Virus record (IMG/VR): IMGVR_UViG_3300015371_000007
Span: 1 to 64,000 of that record
Direction: 5' to 3' (one strand)
Length of the DNA stretch: 64,000 nt
Source: a virus
In this document: positions 1-7,484 of the stretch, in pieces
Layout: each line of letters opens with the position of its first letter
Numbering within the stretch: position 1 is the stretch's first letter
Made by a program: the position numbers and the translations under genes
The notes under the pieces: model-generated
The model's input: the letters and a program-made list of their open reading frames with translations, nothing else
The model's database searches: none
Told to the model about the DNA's origin: nothing

Positions 1-431
1 CCACCGGTCCGCAAGGCGGCACTGGCACGACGGGGCCACAGGGACCTGCCGGGCCGCCGGGACCGACCGGTCCGCCCGGCCCAGTCGAAGCCGTCGAGTG
101 GCAGCAGGTCTCGCTCTCGGGTGATGTGCCCCTGCCGAGCATGGTCTACACGCCGCTGACCCTGGCAATCGGCGGGGGGGCGTATCTCGTCATGGGGCGC
201 GCCGTGCTGCGGAACGAGGTCCGGACGGACTTCACGCTGACGCTTGACATCGGCGACTCGCGGTGCGCGACGGGCTACGCGTCATCGATGGGTGACGGCT
301 ACGTCACGCTGCAGCTCGTGACCGTGGTCGCTGCCGCAGGTACGTTGACGTTGACGGTCATGGCCTCTGAACCCGGCGCCGTGCTCTTCGCTGGAGCCGG
401 AACCCAACTGCAAGCCATCCAGCTCCACTGA
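1..431 (+). CDS. Collagen-like fibre protein, C-terminal part (5' cut by window edge)
   Basis: The frame is open from base 3 to a TGA at 429-431. The first ~28 visible residues are Gly-X-Y triplets rich in proline (GPQ, GPA, GPP, GPT), which trimerise as a collagen-like rod in many phage fibres. About 115 residues follow, rich in beta-prone and glycine residues (IGGGAYLVMGRAVL, near the end TLTLTVMASEPGAVLF), which look like a compact trimeric head. The role is probably a virion fibre or host-contact appendage; this is inferred from the fold type and not from a specific homologue. The stop overlaps the next start (TGATG). The N-terminus lies outside the window. Confidence 0.75.
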   Translation, partial: TGPQGGTGTTGPQGPAGPPGPTGPPGPVEAVEWQQVSLSGDVPLPSMVYTPLTLAIGGGAYLVMGRAVLRNEVRTDFTLTLDIGDSRCATGYASSMGDGYVTLQLVTVVAAAGTLTLTVMASEPGAVLFAGAGTQLQAIQLH

Positions 432-601
432 TGTCGAAGAAGGTCCGCCCCACCTCGCGCGCCGAGTCGCACCTCCAGAACCGCTTTCGCCACCCGCACG
501 ACACGTGGGTGAACCACGACCAAGCCGTACGGATCGCGAAGCGCCGGTGGAAGCGGAAGCGCAGCAAGCTGCTCCGCCGCACGCCCATCAAGGAGGATTG
601 A
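431..601 (+). CDS. Small basic hypothetical protein (56 aa)
   Basis: ATG overlaps the stop of the fibre gene. The product is strongly basic, with a run of Lys/Arg near residues 36-50 (RIAKRRWKRKRSKLLRR), and could bind nucleic acid. No family is recognised. Translational coupling to the fibre gene supports it being real. Confidence 0.55.
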   Translation: MSKKVRPTSRAESHLQNRFRHPHDTWVNHDQAVRIAKRRWKRKRSKLLRRTPIKED

Positions 602-632
602 GATTATGAACAGCGGCGATGAGTAGCCCGGC

Positions 633-911
633 ATGAAGCATTTCGCGTCCGTCATCGTCGACAGCGATGGCACCACGCTCACGCTCACCATCCGGTGTCA
701 GCAGTGCGGCGAGTCCGTCTTCAAAACCGCCGTCGCGCACCTCGAAACCCTGGCGCGCATTCTGCCGCGCATCGCGCAGGAGCAGGGCATCGACTTGGAC
801 GTCGCCAAGACCGAGACCTTCGTGTTCCAGGCGGAGACGCGCGCGGAGGCGCAGGCCAAGGCCGACGAGATGCTGGTCGAGTTCATCCGGCGGCGGACGC
901 AAGGTAAGTGA
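633..911 (+). CDS. Hypothetical protein (92 aa)
   Basis: Begins MKHFASVIVDSDG and carries one CxxC pair (CQQC, residues 22-25) in a beta-rich first half, followed by an amphipathic helical half ending near RRRTQGK. Its end overlaps the next start by four bases, as expected in a compact operon. No function can be assigned. Confidence 0.6.
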   Translation: MKHFASVIVDSDGTTLTLTIRCQQCGESVFKTAVAHLETLARILPRIAQEQGIDLDVAKTETFVFQAETRAEAQAKADEMLVEFIRRRTQGK

Positions 912-1144
912 CCCGGCCGTCGTGTCGTCGGCACGTCGGGTTGATCCGCCTGCTGCGGATGATCCGACTCCTCGAAGCGAGGCCGCGGACGGTGGCGAAG
1001 TTGGCGCAGTACTTCGGCGTGACCCGGCGCACGATCTGGCGCGACTTCGACGTGATCGAAGCGGCGCGCCTCACCATCGAAACGGATAGGCGCGCGCCGG
1101 GCGCGCCGTCGAGATACCGAATCAAACCCCGTCATGGCAAGTAG
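908..1144 (+). CDS. Helix-turn-helix protein, DeoR/HTH_11-like (78 aa)
   Basis: GTG start overlapping the previous stop. Residues ~16-50 (LRMIRLLEARPRTVAKLAQ then YFGVTRRTIWRDFDVIE) match the winged-helix DNA-binding unit of DeoR-type regulators, with the recognition helix around TRRTIWRD. The protein is little more than this domain, so it is a plausible small phage regulator. The target is unknown. Confidence 0.7.
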   Translation: MTRPSCRRHVGLIRLLRMIRLLEARPRTVAKLAQYFGVTRRTIWRDFDVIEAARLTIETDRRAPGAPSRYRIKPRHGK

Positions 1145-1541
1145 GCAGTTCGAGCACCTTCAGGAGCAATCGCTGGCGCGCCTGCGCGCGCTCGTGCCGG
1201 CCGGCTGTCCGCTGCGCGTGCTGCGCGAGCCCCGCGGCGGCTTCCGCGTCGCGACCACCGACCGGCACGCCGGCACCCACGGCCGCTTCCAGATCGTCGC
1301 GACGTGGATCGACGGCTACGTGGCGGCGTGGAAGTGCAGCCTCTGGAACGCCAACGCCGCGTATGGCGCGCTCATCACCGCGCGCGTTCGTCCGCCCGAC
1401 CGTGCGGCCATTCGCAGTATCCAGGCCTTCATCGCCGCCGCCGCCGCGTGCACCTGTCGCACGGCGAGCTGCGGCCACCGCGCCGACGAGCACGGGCCCA
1501 ACGGCGTGTGCGTGATCTGCGGGAAGGCGTGCTGGTCGTGA
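1134..1541 (+). CDS. Hypothetical protein with C-terminal Cys cluster (135 aa)
   Basis: Starts MASRQFEHLQEQ inside the end of the HTH gene. The body is alpha/beta without a recognised motif. The last ~30 residues have a cysteine/histidine cluster (CTCRTASCGH ... CVICGKACWS) that could bind zinc. The stop overlaps the GTG of the next gene. Confidence 0.6.
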   Translation: MASRQFEHLQEQSLARLRALVPAGCPLRVLREPRGGFRVATTDRHAGTHGRFQIVATWIDGYVAAWKCSLWNANAAYGALITARVRPPDRAAIRSIQAFIAAAAACTCRTASCGHRADEHGPNGVCVICGKACWS

Positions 1542-1825
1542 AGACCTATGGATTGGAGTTTGTCGACCCCGAGACGGGCCAGTTCTTGGGCGTCTGCGTG
1601 ATCGACGTGACGGTTGAGCAAGCCGCCGACGAGTTGCCGTCGCTGCCGCCACAAGCCATGCCTGGGGCCGAGTGGCTGTCGGCCGCGGTGCGTCGCGCGT
1701 GGGTCGTCGGCGCCAACCCCGGCGGGCAGGTCCGGATCGGTGAAGTGGACCCGATCCTCGCCGCGCAGCTGCCGCGCAATCGGCTGATGCTGGAGCCGGA
1801 ACTCGCCGAGCGCGGGCTCATCTGA
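1538..1825 (+). CDS. Hypothetical protein (95 aa)
   Basis: GTG start in a GTGA overlap with the preceding gene. Product begins MKTYGLEFVDPETGQFLG; acidic and soluble, no known motif. The open frame extends further upstream, but that stretch lies under another gene, so the short start is preferred. Ends two bases from the convergent leftward gene. Confidence 0.6.
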   Translation: MKTYGLEFVDPETGQFLGVCVIDVTVEQAADELPSLPPQAMPGAEWLSAAVRRAWVVGANPGGQVRIGEVDPILAAQLPRNRLMLEPELAERGLI

Positions 1826-1826
1826 G

Positions 1827-2096
1827 CTAGGGCTCTTCGTCGCGCAGCTGCTCGCGTGTGAGCCGCTCCACCACGACACACGTGTGCCGGACGATTTCCC
1901 GCCACCGCCCGTCGTCGTCGAGCAGGAGCGGCAGGAAGCCGAGCGCGTAGCCGTCGCCGACCGGCAACATGCCGTCGTAGAGCACCGCGATTGAGCGGCC
2001 GTTCTCGGACGCGAGGCCGACGAACGCGCGCTTGGTGATGCCGGCGCTCGTGATGCGGACGAAGTCGCCGCGCCGCAGCGGACGGTCCTCGGTCAT
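1827..2096 (-). CDS. Hypothetical protein (89 aa), possible SH3-like fold
   Basis: Starts MTEDRPLRRGDFVRITSAG. The pattern of a short basic start, GDFVRI and a later GDGYALGF is typical of small beta-barrels, but no family is certain. It overlaps the end of the next leftward gene by four bases, so it is the last gene of the repressor operon. Confidence 0.6.
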   Translation of the reverse strand: MTEDRPLRRGDFVRITSAGITKRAFVGLASENGRSIAVLYDGMLPVGDGYALGFLPLLLDDDGRWREIVRHTCVVVERLTREQLRDEEP

Positions 2097-2254
2097 GCCT
2101 CCCGCCGATCGCGCAATTGCGCGCAGAGCCCGCGGAGCTTTCGATTGATGTGGACGCGCAGCAGCAAGTCCGCGCGCGTCGCCGTCGCCACGTGCGCGCG
2201 ATGGAGCGCGCCCCACACGCACTTGTCGGTCTCCGGGCGGTACCAGCACGGCAT
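2093..2254 (-). CDS. Small hypothetical protein (53 aa)
   Basis: ATG lies two bases after the repressor stop codon; product begins MPCWYRPETDKC and is basic. It is too short for functional assignment. Spacing on both sides supports translation from the repressor transcript. A longer in-frame start would lie under the repressor gene and is not preferred. Confidence 0.5.
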   Translation of the reverse strand: MPCWYRPETDKCVWGALHRAHVATATRADLLLRVHINRKLRGLCAQLRDRREA

Positions 2255-2256
2255 GT

Positions 2257-2730
2257 TTAGATAGGAGCGCGCTGACGGCGCGGCGCGCGTCGACGTGGTG
2301 AAGAGGACGCACGATTCACAGAATCGGCGGCGATCGCGTCGAGGTACGCGATCAGGAGGGCGCGTTCGACGTCGGTCGCTCTTCGCCATCGCTTCAAGTA
2401 CTCCTGCTCCATCAGCGACAATTCAAACTCCTTCCCTTGCAGCAACGGCTCCGCCAGGCGGGCCCAATCCTTATTCACGAGTTTGAAGATCGAGAGGAGA
2501 TTTCCGCCAGTCATCGCTGCGAGTCGGAAGCACTGCGGCATGGTGAGTTTTCCGTCCTTGAGGGCGCGGCTAAACGCGGACGACGCCATCCCGAGCTGCT
2601 TCGCGATGTCTTGGTCCTTCACGCCTCTTAACGTGGTGTTACTCGCACGGCTCTTCGCGTCAAGAAGGTCTCGAATGTATTTCGCGAGAGGTGTTTGAGA
2701 TTTACGCACGGGCTTTGGCTCTCCTTTCAT
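2257..2730 (-). CDS. Lambda-like/XRE transcriptional repressor (candidate immunity repressor)
   Basis: Residues ~38-62 (DQDIAKQLGMASSAFSRALK) form a helix-turn-helix with recognition helix around SSAFSRAL, followed by a helical region. It is divergent from a Cro-like gene across an operator region, the arrangement of phage immunity switches. The annotated ATG is followed at once by AAAGGAGAG, itself a good ribosome site, so translation may really start at the GTG of codon 8 (2709-2707). A leftward -10 TATAAT lies at 2755-2760. No LexA-type autocleavage domain is visible, so induction would need another mechanism. Confidence 0.7.
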   Translation of the reverse strand: MKGEPKPVRKSQTPLAKYIRDLLDAKSRASNTTLRGVKDQDIAKQLGMASSAFSRALKDGKLTMPQCFRLAAMTGGNLLSIFKLVNKDWARLAEPLLQGKEFELSLMEQEYLKRWRRATDVERALLIAYLDAIAADSVNRASSSPRRRAPRRQRAPI

Positions 2731-2903
2731 GGGGGGAGTCGCTCGACGCCCGCGATTATATAACGCACAGAATACGTAGAAAACGTAAATGACGCGGAAA
2801 CGGTTGGAGTTGAGATCCTGTCAACTTTAGTTGGCGAATCCGCAAAAGAGGCGTAGCGTGTCGGACCGTGAAGCGCGGAAGACGCGGGCGAGGCGTCGTG
2901 CAA
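2731..2903. promoter_or_regulatory. Divergent switch region with operators between repressor and Cro-like gene
   Basis: Contains a leftward TATAAT (2755-2760), an inverted repeat TACGT-AGAAA-ACGTA at 2773-2787 and a second dyad CAACT-TT-AGTTG at 2822-2833. On the minus strand the second dyad embeds a TTGACA hexamer (2819-2824). This stretch is A/T-richer than its surroundings. The second dyad resembles the half-sites of the large palindrome at 23448-23471. Operator function is inferred from position and symmetry. Confidence 0.6.
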
Positions 2904-3131
2904 ATGCCCCAAAAGAAGAAAACGCTCATCTCCGAGCTGGAAGCGGTCCGGATGGACAACGACTGGACCTACGAGCAGGTCGCCGACGCCATCAAGAAGG
3001 CGACCGGCCACCGCCGGAACCCGGACTGCTGGCGGAAGCTCTGCACGGGGGAGACCAAGAGCCCCCATTCCCGGACGCTCTACCTCCTTGACGCCTTCCT
3101 GGCGACCGTGAACCGCCGGAGGACGGCGTGA
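2904..3131 (+). CDS. Small Cro-like HTH protein (75 aa)
   Basis: Product begins MPQKKKTLISELEAV; residues 15-60 (DWTYEQVADAIKKATGHR ... CWRKLCTGE) have the spacing of an XRE-type helix-turn-helix. It is the first rightward gene opposite the repressor, so a Cro-like role is likely. ATG 2904 is chosen because upstream codons (GTG at 2898 or further) lie close to the operators; GTG 2898 is possible. Confidence 0.6.
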   Translation: MPQKKKTLISELEAVRMDNDWTYEQVADAIKKATGHRRNPDCWRKLCTGETKSPHSRTLYLLDAFLATVNRRRTA

Positions 3132-3337
3132 CACCCCTCTACGTGGCGCTGCTCGGCGTCAGTCTCTTTGCCGTGCTGCGCGTGCTGGCGTGGCGCAAGG
3201 TGCACCGCCAGCGCACCGACGCCACGTTGGTCATCCATCCGCCCCGCCGGTTCGTCGATGCCGACGGCCGGTCCGACTTTCGTCCCGAGCTGCGCGAGGC
3301 CACCGAGGCGCGTCGCGCGAAGGAGTCGCGCGCATGA
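3128..3337 (+). CDS. Single-pass membrane protein (69 aa)
   Basis: GTG start overlapping the previous stop. Residues 3-22 (PLYVALLGVSLFAVLRVLAW) form one membrane segment, followed by a charged cytoplasmic tail rich in Arg and Glu. The function is unknown; candidates include a superinfection or lysis helper. Confidence 0.6.
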   Translation: MTPLYVALLGVSLFAVLRVLAWRKVHRQRTDATLVIHPPRRFVDADGRSDFRPELREATEARRAKESRA

Positions 3338-4323
3338 CGGTCGGGCTGTCGGCGATTCGCGTGGATGACGACATGCAGGTCCGCGCCGGGATCAACCAGC
3401 AGGTTGTCGAGGAGTATGCCGCGAAGTTACGCGCGGGTGCCAAGTTCCCGCCCATCGTGGTCTTCGCCGACGCGCTGGGGTTCTACATCGCGGACGGCAA
3501 CCATCGCTACCGCGCACACGACCTGGCCGGCCGCACCACCATTGAGGTGGAGCTGCGGCAGGGGACCAAGGCCGACGCGTTGTGGTATGCGCTCGGCGCC
3601 AACAAGGCCCACGGGCTGCAGCTGTCGAAGCAGGATAAACGGCACGCGGTGCTTCGGGCCTTTGCCTCGTTCCCTGACCGTGGCGCCGCGGAGATTGCCG
3701 ACCACGTCGGCTGCAGCGCGCAGTGGGCGTGCATCGTGCGGCGGGGGACGGAAACCCCTAGCGATCGGATCGTCACCCGCGCCGGCCAGGTGCGGATCGC
3801 GTCCAAGCGCGCGGCGATTGAGGCGCACCAACAGATCGAGGTGTTGCTGAAGGACGGCGTGCCCAGCGTCGACATCGTGCGTCGATTGCGCGTCGGGCCG
3901 GATCTGGTGTCGTCGATCAAGCGCCGGTTGAATCTCGGCCGCGACCAGTCGCGCGAGGCCATCGAAGCACGGCGCGCCCGCATCCGTGAGATGGCCGCAG
4001 GCCAATACACCTCGCAACAGATCGCCGACGCGGTGGGCCTGACCGACATTCATGTGCGCGAGGTCGCCCGCCGATTCGGCATCGACATCTCGGCCGATCG
4101 CGCAATGGGCAAGATGTTCCGCCACGATGCCAACCGCATCGTCTCGCGCATCGTGCTCGACGCAGAGAACCTCCTCGAAGGCCTCGGCCTCATCGAGTAC
4201 CGCGATCTGGAGCGGGCGCAGATCCCGGCCTGGCTCACGTCGCTGAAAAAGTGCCGCGAGCAACTCTCGACGTTCATTCGTCGCCTGGGGGAGGAGCAGT
4301 CACACAATGGCGAAGCTGCCTAA
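3334..4323 (+). CDS. ParB/Spo0J N-terminal domain protein with two HTH segments (329 aa)
   Basis: ATG overlaps the previous stop. Residues ~5-95 form a ParB-like domain; the signature ADGNHRY sits at 53-59, in place of the GERR box of plasmid ParB. A helix-turn-helix follows around residues 97-135 (AAEIADHVGCSAQWACIV) and a second around 220-250 (SQQIADAVGLTDIHVREV). Phage proteins of this kind act as DNA-binding regulators, nucleases or CTP-dependent clamps. No ParA partner is seen, so partition is unlikely. It overlaps the next gene, another DGxHR-type protein, by 17 bases. Confidence 0.75.
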   Translation: MTVGLSAIRVDDDMQVRAGINQQVVEEYAAKLRAGAKFPPIVVFADALGFYIADGNHRYRAHDLAGRTTIEVELRQGTKADALWYALGANKAHGLQLSKQDKRHAVLRAFASFPDRGAAEIADHVGCSAQWACIVRRGTETPSDRIVTRAGQVRIASKRAAIEAHQQIEVLLKDGVPSVDIVRRLRVGPDLVSSIKRRLNLGRDQSREAIEARRARIREMAAGQYTSQQIADAVGLTDIHVREVARRFGIDISADRAMGKMFRHDANRIVSRIVLDAENLLEGLGLIEYRDLERAQIPAWLTSLKKCREQLSTFIRRLGEEQSHNGEAA

Positions 4324-5152
4324 CAGTCGCAAGCCGTCCAAGATCCGTCCGGTGTCCATCGCGCAGATGAAGGTGCCGACCGCGCTGGTGACGCAGCGGG
4401 AGTTTCGCAAGGCGCACGGCGATAACATCGCCGCCGATCTGGACCTGAACAAGATCGGCTACCCCATCATGAACCATCGCGACGGCATCTTTTGGGTGCT
4501 CGACGGCCAGCACCGCATCTATGCGCTCAAGCAGAACGGCTTCGAGCACGACAACGTCGATTGCGAGGTCTACGAAGACCTGACCGATGCGGAGATGGCC
4601 GACATCTTTCTCGGCCGGGACCGGCGGAAGCAGATTGCGACGTACGACAAGTTCCACGTGTCGTGCACCGCGGGCTACAAGCGCGAGCTGGACATCCTGC
4701 GCGCGATTGAAAGCAACGGCCAGCGCGTGAGCCGAGAGCGGGGCGAAGGCATCACGGCGGTCGGCGCGCTGGGCGGGGTCTACGACCGCTCGGGCGACGT
4801 CGTCGTCGGCCAGGTGATTCGCACGATCAATCTCGGCTTCAGCGGCGATAGCGATGCCTTCGACCGCGCCATCATCGAAGGCCTGGGACTCGTCTTCAAC
4901 CGCTACAACGGGCGGACGAACGAGAAGGTCCTCGGGCAACGGCTCGGCCAGCTGCGGCACGGCGCGCGCGAGCTGCTCCGCAAGGCAGAGAGCATCCGCG
5001 AGCGCACCGGCAATCAGAAGAAGCACTGTGTCGCCGCCGCCGTGGTCGACATCTACAACAAGGGCGAGGGCGCGCACGGGAAGGGCCGTCTGCCGGCGTG
5101 GTGGAAGGAAGGCATCGGCAACGCGAAGACGCGGTCAGAGGTGGACGCATGA
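4307..5152 (+). CDS. DGQHR-type ParB-related phage protein (281 aa)
   Basis: Carries VLDGQHRIYAL around residue 65-75, the DGQHR signature related to ParB N-terminal domains. A helical C-terminal half follows with a conserved-looking CVAAAVVDIYN segment. Good ribosome site (GGGGGAGGAG) nine bases before ATG. Proteins of this family occur in phages next to recombination or replication genes, but their biochemical role is poorly known. It directly follows a second ParB-like gene, suggesting a pair. Confidence 0.7.
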   Translation: MAKLPNSRKPSKIRPVSIAQMKVPTALVTQREFRKAHGDNIAADLDLNKIGYPIMNHRDGIFWVLDGQHRIYALKQNGFEHDNVDCEVYEDLTDAEMADIFLGRDRRKQIATYDKFHVSCTAGYKRELDILRAIESNGQRVSRERGEGITAVGALGGVYDRSGDVVVGQVIRTINLGFSGDSDAFDRAIIEGLGLVFNRYNGRTNEKVLGQRLGQLRHGARELLRKAESIRERTGNQKKHCVAAAVVDIYNKGEGAHGKGRLPAWWKEGIGNAKTRSEVDA

Positions 5153-5403
5153 CGCTCCTCGCGCAAGCGGCCATCGGCCTGGTCCTCGTGATCGTAGCCG
5201 TGGCGTTCATCGCCGCCCTGCTGGCGCACGGCGCGTCCCCGGCCCGCTGTCAGTCGTGTGGTCTCGATCTGACGGACCGGCACCTGTCGTCGGAATACTG
5301 CCTGCTGTGTCTCGCCGAGCGGGCGCGGGAGGCCGAGCGGCTCAAGATCCGGAATGACGTGCGCGCGTACGTCCAGCGGAGGCAAAAAAAGACCGGGACG
5401 TAG
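5149..5403 (+). CDS. Membrane-anchored zinc-ribbon-like protein (84 aa)
   Basis: ATG overlaps the previous stop. Residues 6-26 are a hydrophobic membrane helix (AIGLVLVIVAVAFIAALLA). Two cysteine pairs follow (CQSC ... CLLC), likely one zinc site facing the cytoplasm, then a basic tail. No homologue is recognised. Confidence 0.6.
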   Translation: MTLLAQAAIGLVLVIVAVAFIAALLAHGASPARCQSCGLDLTDRHLSSEYCLLCLAERAREAERLKIRNDVRAYVQRRQKKTGT

Positions 5404-5417
5404 GCAGCGTCCCGGTC
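5384..5417 (-). terminator. Leftward intrinsic terminator
   Basis: A perfect 10-bp stem, GACCGGGACG (5391-5400) with CGTCCCGGTC (5408-5417), has seven A residues immediately to its left. Read on the minus strand this is a textbook rho-independent terminator with a seven-U tail. On the plus strand it has no U tract. No leftward gene is seen just to its right, so it may stop antisense transcription. Confidence 0.6.
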
Positions 5418-5565
5418 CCACCCTCGCGGGTGCATTGGCGCGGCAGAGGTGACAAGTCGGCCGCGCGGAGAGTCTAGCAAACCTCGGGTTTCGGCAGCAA
5501 ACCAGTTTCCCGTGGCGCGGGCCCGTCGAGGGGGTCTCAGGCCACGTCTGCCTAAAGGAGTGCGT

Positions 5566-6225
5566 GTGGCGAACGAGAAAGCCCCGAATCCGCCGAACGT
5601 CTACCAGTGCATCTTGAAGGTGTGCGCCGACCTGGCGCAGACCGGCATCGGGAAGGACCGGCGGAACGAGCAGCAGAACTACAAGTTCCGCGGCATCGAC
5701 GACGTTTACAACGCGCTGGCGCCGGTGCTCGCCAAGCACGGGTTGGTGATCCTCCCGCGCATCGTCAGCCGCGAGGTGGCCGAGCGCGTGACGCAGAAGG
5801 GCGGGACGCTCTTTTACGTCACGCTCTGCGCGGAGTTCGACTTCGTCTCGGCGCACGACGGCAGTCAGGTCACGGTGCGGACCTACGGCGAAGCGATGGA
5901 CAGCGGCGACAAGGCGACGAATAAGGCCATGTCGGCTTGCTACAAGTACGCGGCGCTGATGACCTTCGCGATCCCGACCGAGGGCGACCACGACACGGAG
6001 AACGCGACGCCGGAACCGACCGTCGAGAAGGCGCCGGCCGGCTTCGATGACTGGTTCGCCGACGTCCTCGCGACCGCCGACACCGGCCTGGAGCCGCTGA
6101 AGGCGGCGTGGACCGCCAGCAAGAAGGGCTACCGCGAGTACGTGCAGAAGTATCGCGCCGCTGAGTGGGACCGGGCGAAGAAGCGCGCGATCGCGATTGA
6201 CCAGACGAAGCCGCAGCCGGTCTAG
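5566..6225 (+). CDS. erf: ERF-family single-strand annealing protein
   Basis: 219 residues. The N-terminal part has the ERF-family pattern YKFRGIDDVYNAL (about residues 39-51) and DKATNKAMSACYKYA (about 112-126), found in P22 Erf-type recombinases that coat and anneal single strands. GTG 5566 follows AAAGGAG with suitable spacing; the frame is open from 5449 but that leader is Arg-rich and not conserved-looking. It is followed by a YqaJ exonuclease, giving the usual annealase-exonuclease pair for recombination and circularisation. Confidence 0.85.
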   Translation: MANEKAPNPPNVYQCILKVCADLAQTGIGKDRRNEQQNYKFRGIDDVYNALAPVLAKHGLVILPRIVSREVAERVTQKGGTLFYVTLCAEFDFVSAHDGSQVTVRTYGEAMDSGDKATNKAMSACYKYAALMTFAIPTEGDHDTENATPEPTVEKAPAGFDDWFADVLATADTGLEPLKAAWTASKKGYREYVQKYRAAEWDRAKKRAIAIDQTKPQPV

Positions 6226-6227
6226 CC

Positions 6228-6893
6228 ATGCGGGCCTTCACCGTCGACTACTGCGAGCAACGCTCACCCGAGTGGTTCGCCGCCCATGCCGGGCTGCTGT
6301 CGGCCTCGGACGCGGCGGCGATGATGTCTCGGCTGAAGCGCAGCGGTGAAGAACCTGTCGGGAAGACCGAGCTGCGGCTCCGCCTGGCGCTCGAAACGAT
6401 CCGCGGCGTGGCGCTGGCGGAGGACGGCTACGACAACCACTGGATGCGGCGCGGCCGCGAGCTGGAAGCGGCCGGCGTCGCCTCCTACGAGGCGATCACC
6501 GGCGAGATCGTGCAGACGGTCGGGTTCCTGCGCAGCACGACGCTGCCGATTGGCTGCAGCCCGGACGGGATCATCGGGGACTTCGAGGGCGGGCTGGAGC
6601 TGAAGTGCCCGAAGTTCACGACGCATTGGGAGTACCTGAGTGGGAACCGCCTGCCGCCGGAATACCAGTGGCAGGTCGTGCATTCGCTGTTCGTCAGCGG
6701 CTTGCCGTTTTGGGACTTCTGCTCCTACTGCCCGGAGTTCGAGGGGGACGCGCAGCTGTTTCGCTTCCGCGTGTGGCGCGACAGCGTTGACCTCGACGCC
6801 TACGCCCTGGCGTTCGCGCTGTTCTGGACCGAGGTGGCGGCGTTGACGGAGACGCTGCGCGCGCGCAGCGGGATGGAGGTGGCTCATGCCTGA
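6228..6893 (+). CDS. YqaJ/lambda-Exo-like recombination exonuclease
   Basis: 221 residues. Conserved elements of the YqaJ fold are present in order: QRSPEWFAAH (11-20), GCSPDG (109-114), the E-x-K metal/catalytic motif in GLELKCPK (E124, K126), and YQWQVVHSLFVSG (146-158). The expected activity is 5'-3' resection of double-stranded DNA to supply single strands to the adjacent Erf protein. Start two bases after the Erf stop. Confidence 0.85.
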   Translation: MRAFTVDYCEQRSPEWFAAHAGLLSASDAAAMMSRLKRSGEEPVGKTELRLRLALETIRGVALAEDGYDNHWMRRGRELEAAGVASYEAITGEIVQTVGFLRSTTLPIGCSPDGIIGDFEGGLELKCPKFTTHWEYLSGNRLPPEYQWQVVHSLFVSGLPFWDFCSYCPEFEGDAQLFRFRVWRDSVDLDAYALAFALFWTEVAALTETLRARSGMEVAHA

Positions 6894-7215
6894 CCCGAAC
6901 GAGGTCGGTGCGATCTGGAAGCAGTCGAATGAACGCGGCACGCAGTGGTTGCGCGTGAAGGTAAATCTCGAGCGGCTGCTGGAGCTGACCGGCGGCGCGG
7001 TGGGCCCGGTCACGCTCGTGGCGTTCAGCCGGACGAAGACGAAGGACGAACAGCCGGACTACGACCTGCTGCTGTCGAATCGCCGGCATCAACAGGTAGT
7101 CGCGCCGGAACCCGAGGCGGACGTGCGGCCGAACACGCCCAGCGAGACGGACACCGAGTGGGACGCCGTGCCGGGCACGATGTCTGAGGCGCGCCGAAGG
7201 GCGCACGAACGCTGA
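6886..7215 (+). CDS. Hypothetical phage protein near recombination genes (109 aa)
   Basis: Overlaps the exonuclease gene by eight bases. The pattern GAIWKQSNERGTQWLRVKV followed by VAFSRTKTKDEQPDYDLLLS recalls short phage proteins with a 'GAxW...VKV...PDY' beta-sandwich pattern (DUF736-like), and its position suggests an accessory to recombination or ssDNA handling. The C-terminal third is disordered-looking. Assignment is tentative. Confidence 0.55.
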   Translation: MPDPNEVGAIWKQSNERGTQWLRVKVNLERLLELTGGAVGPVTLVAFSRTKTKDEQPDYDLLLSNRRHQQVVAPEPEADVRPNTPSETDTEWDAVPGTMSEARRRAHER

Positions 7216-7238
7216 CTCGCGCCGAGTGCCGCGCCGCG

Positions 7239-7484
7239 GTGATCGCGCGCGCGTGCGGCCGGTGCGAGCGGTGTGGTGGGCCCGCGCGCGACGACCTGCC
7301 CGAGTGGCATCCGCGTCGAGCGGCGGTGAACGAGCTGGTGCCGCGGTCGAAGGGCGGCGACCCGACCGATCCGACGAACTGCGAGTTGCTCTGCCAGGAC
7401 TGTCACATGCCGGGCGGGCAGCACGCGCCAACACAGACACGGATGGAACGGCTGCGCCGCGGGCGCAGCACGGAGTGGCCCTAA
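7239..7484 (+). CDS. HNH-endonuclease-like protein with altered first His
   Basis: 81 residues. CxxC (CGRCERCG) is followed by VNELVPRSKGGDPTDP, TNCELL and CQDCH, the layout of HNH proteins. The usual catalytic His before E is Asn here, so activity is doubtful. The reading frame extends upstream to a possible CTG (7212) giving LTRAECRAAV, which resembles the usual start of such proteins; GTG 7239 is the first standard start. It could be a nuclease, nickase or a metal-binding remnant. Confidence 0.6.
   Translation: MIARACGRCERCGGPARDDLPEWHPRRAAVNELVPRSKGGDPTDPTNCELLCQDCHMPGGQHAPTQTRMERLRRGRSTEWP

Noticed and set aside
5449-5565. N-terminal extension of the Erf protein from GTG 5449
   Set aside because: The encoded text is Arg/Ser-rich and unlike Erf starts; GTG 5566 has an AAAGGAG site at good distance.
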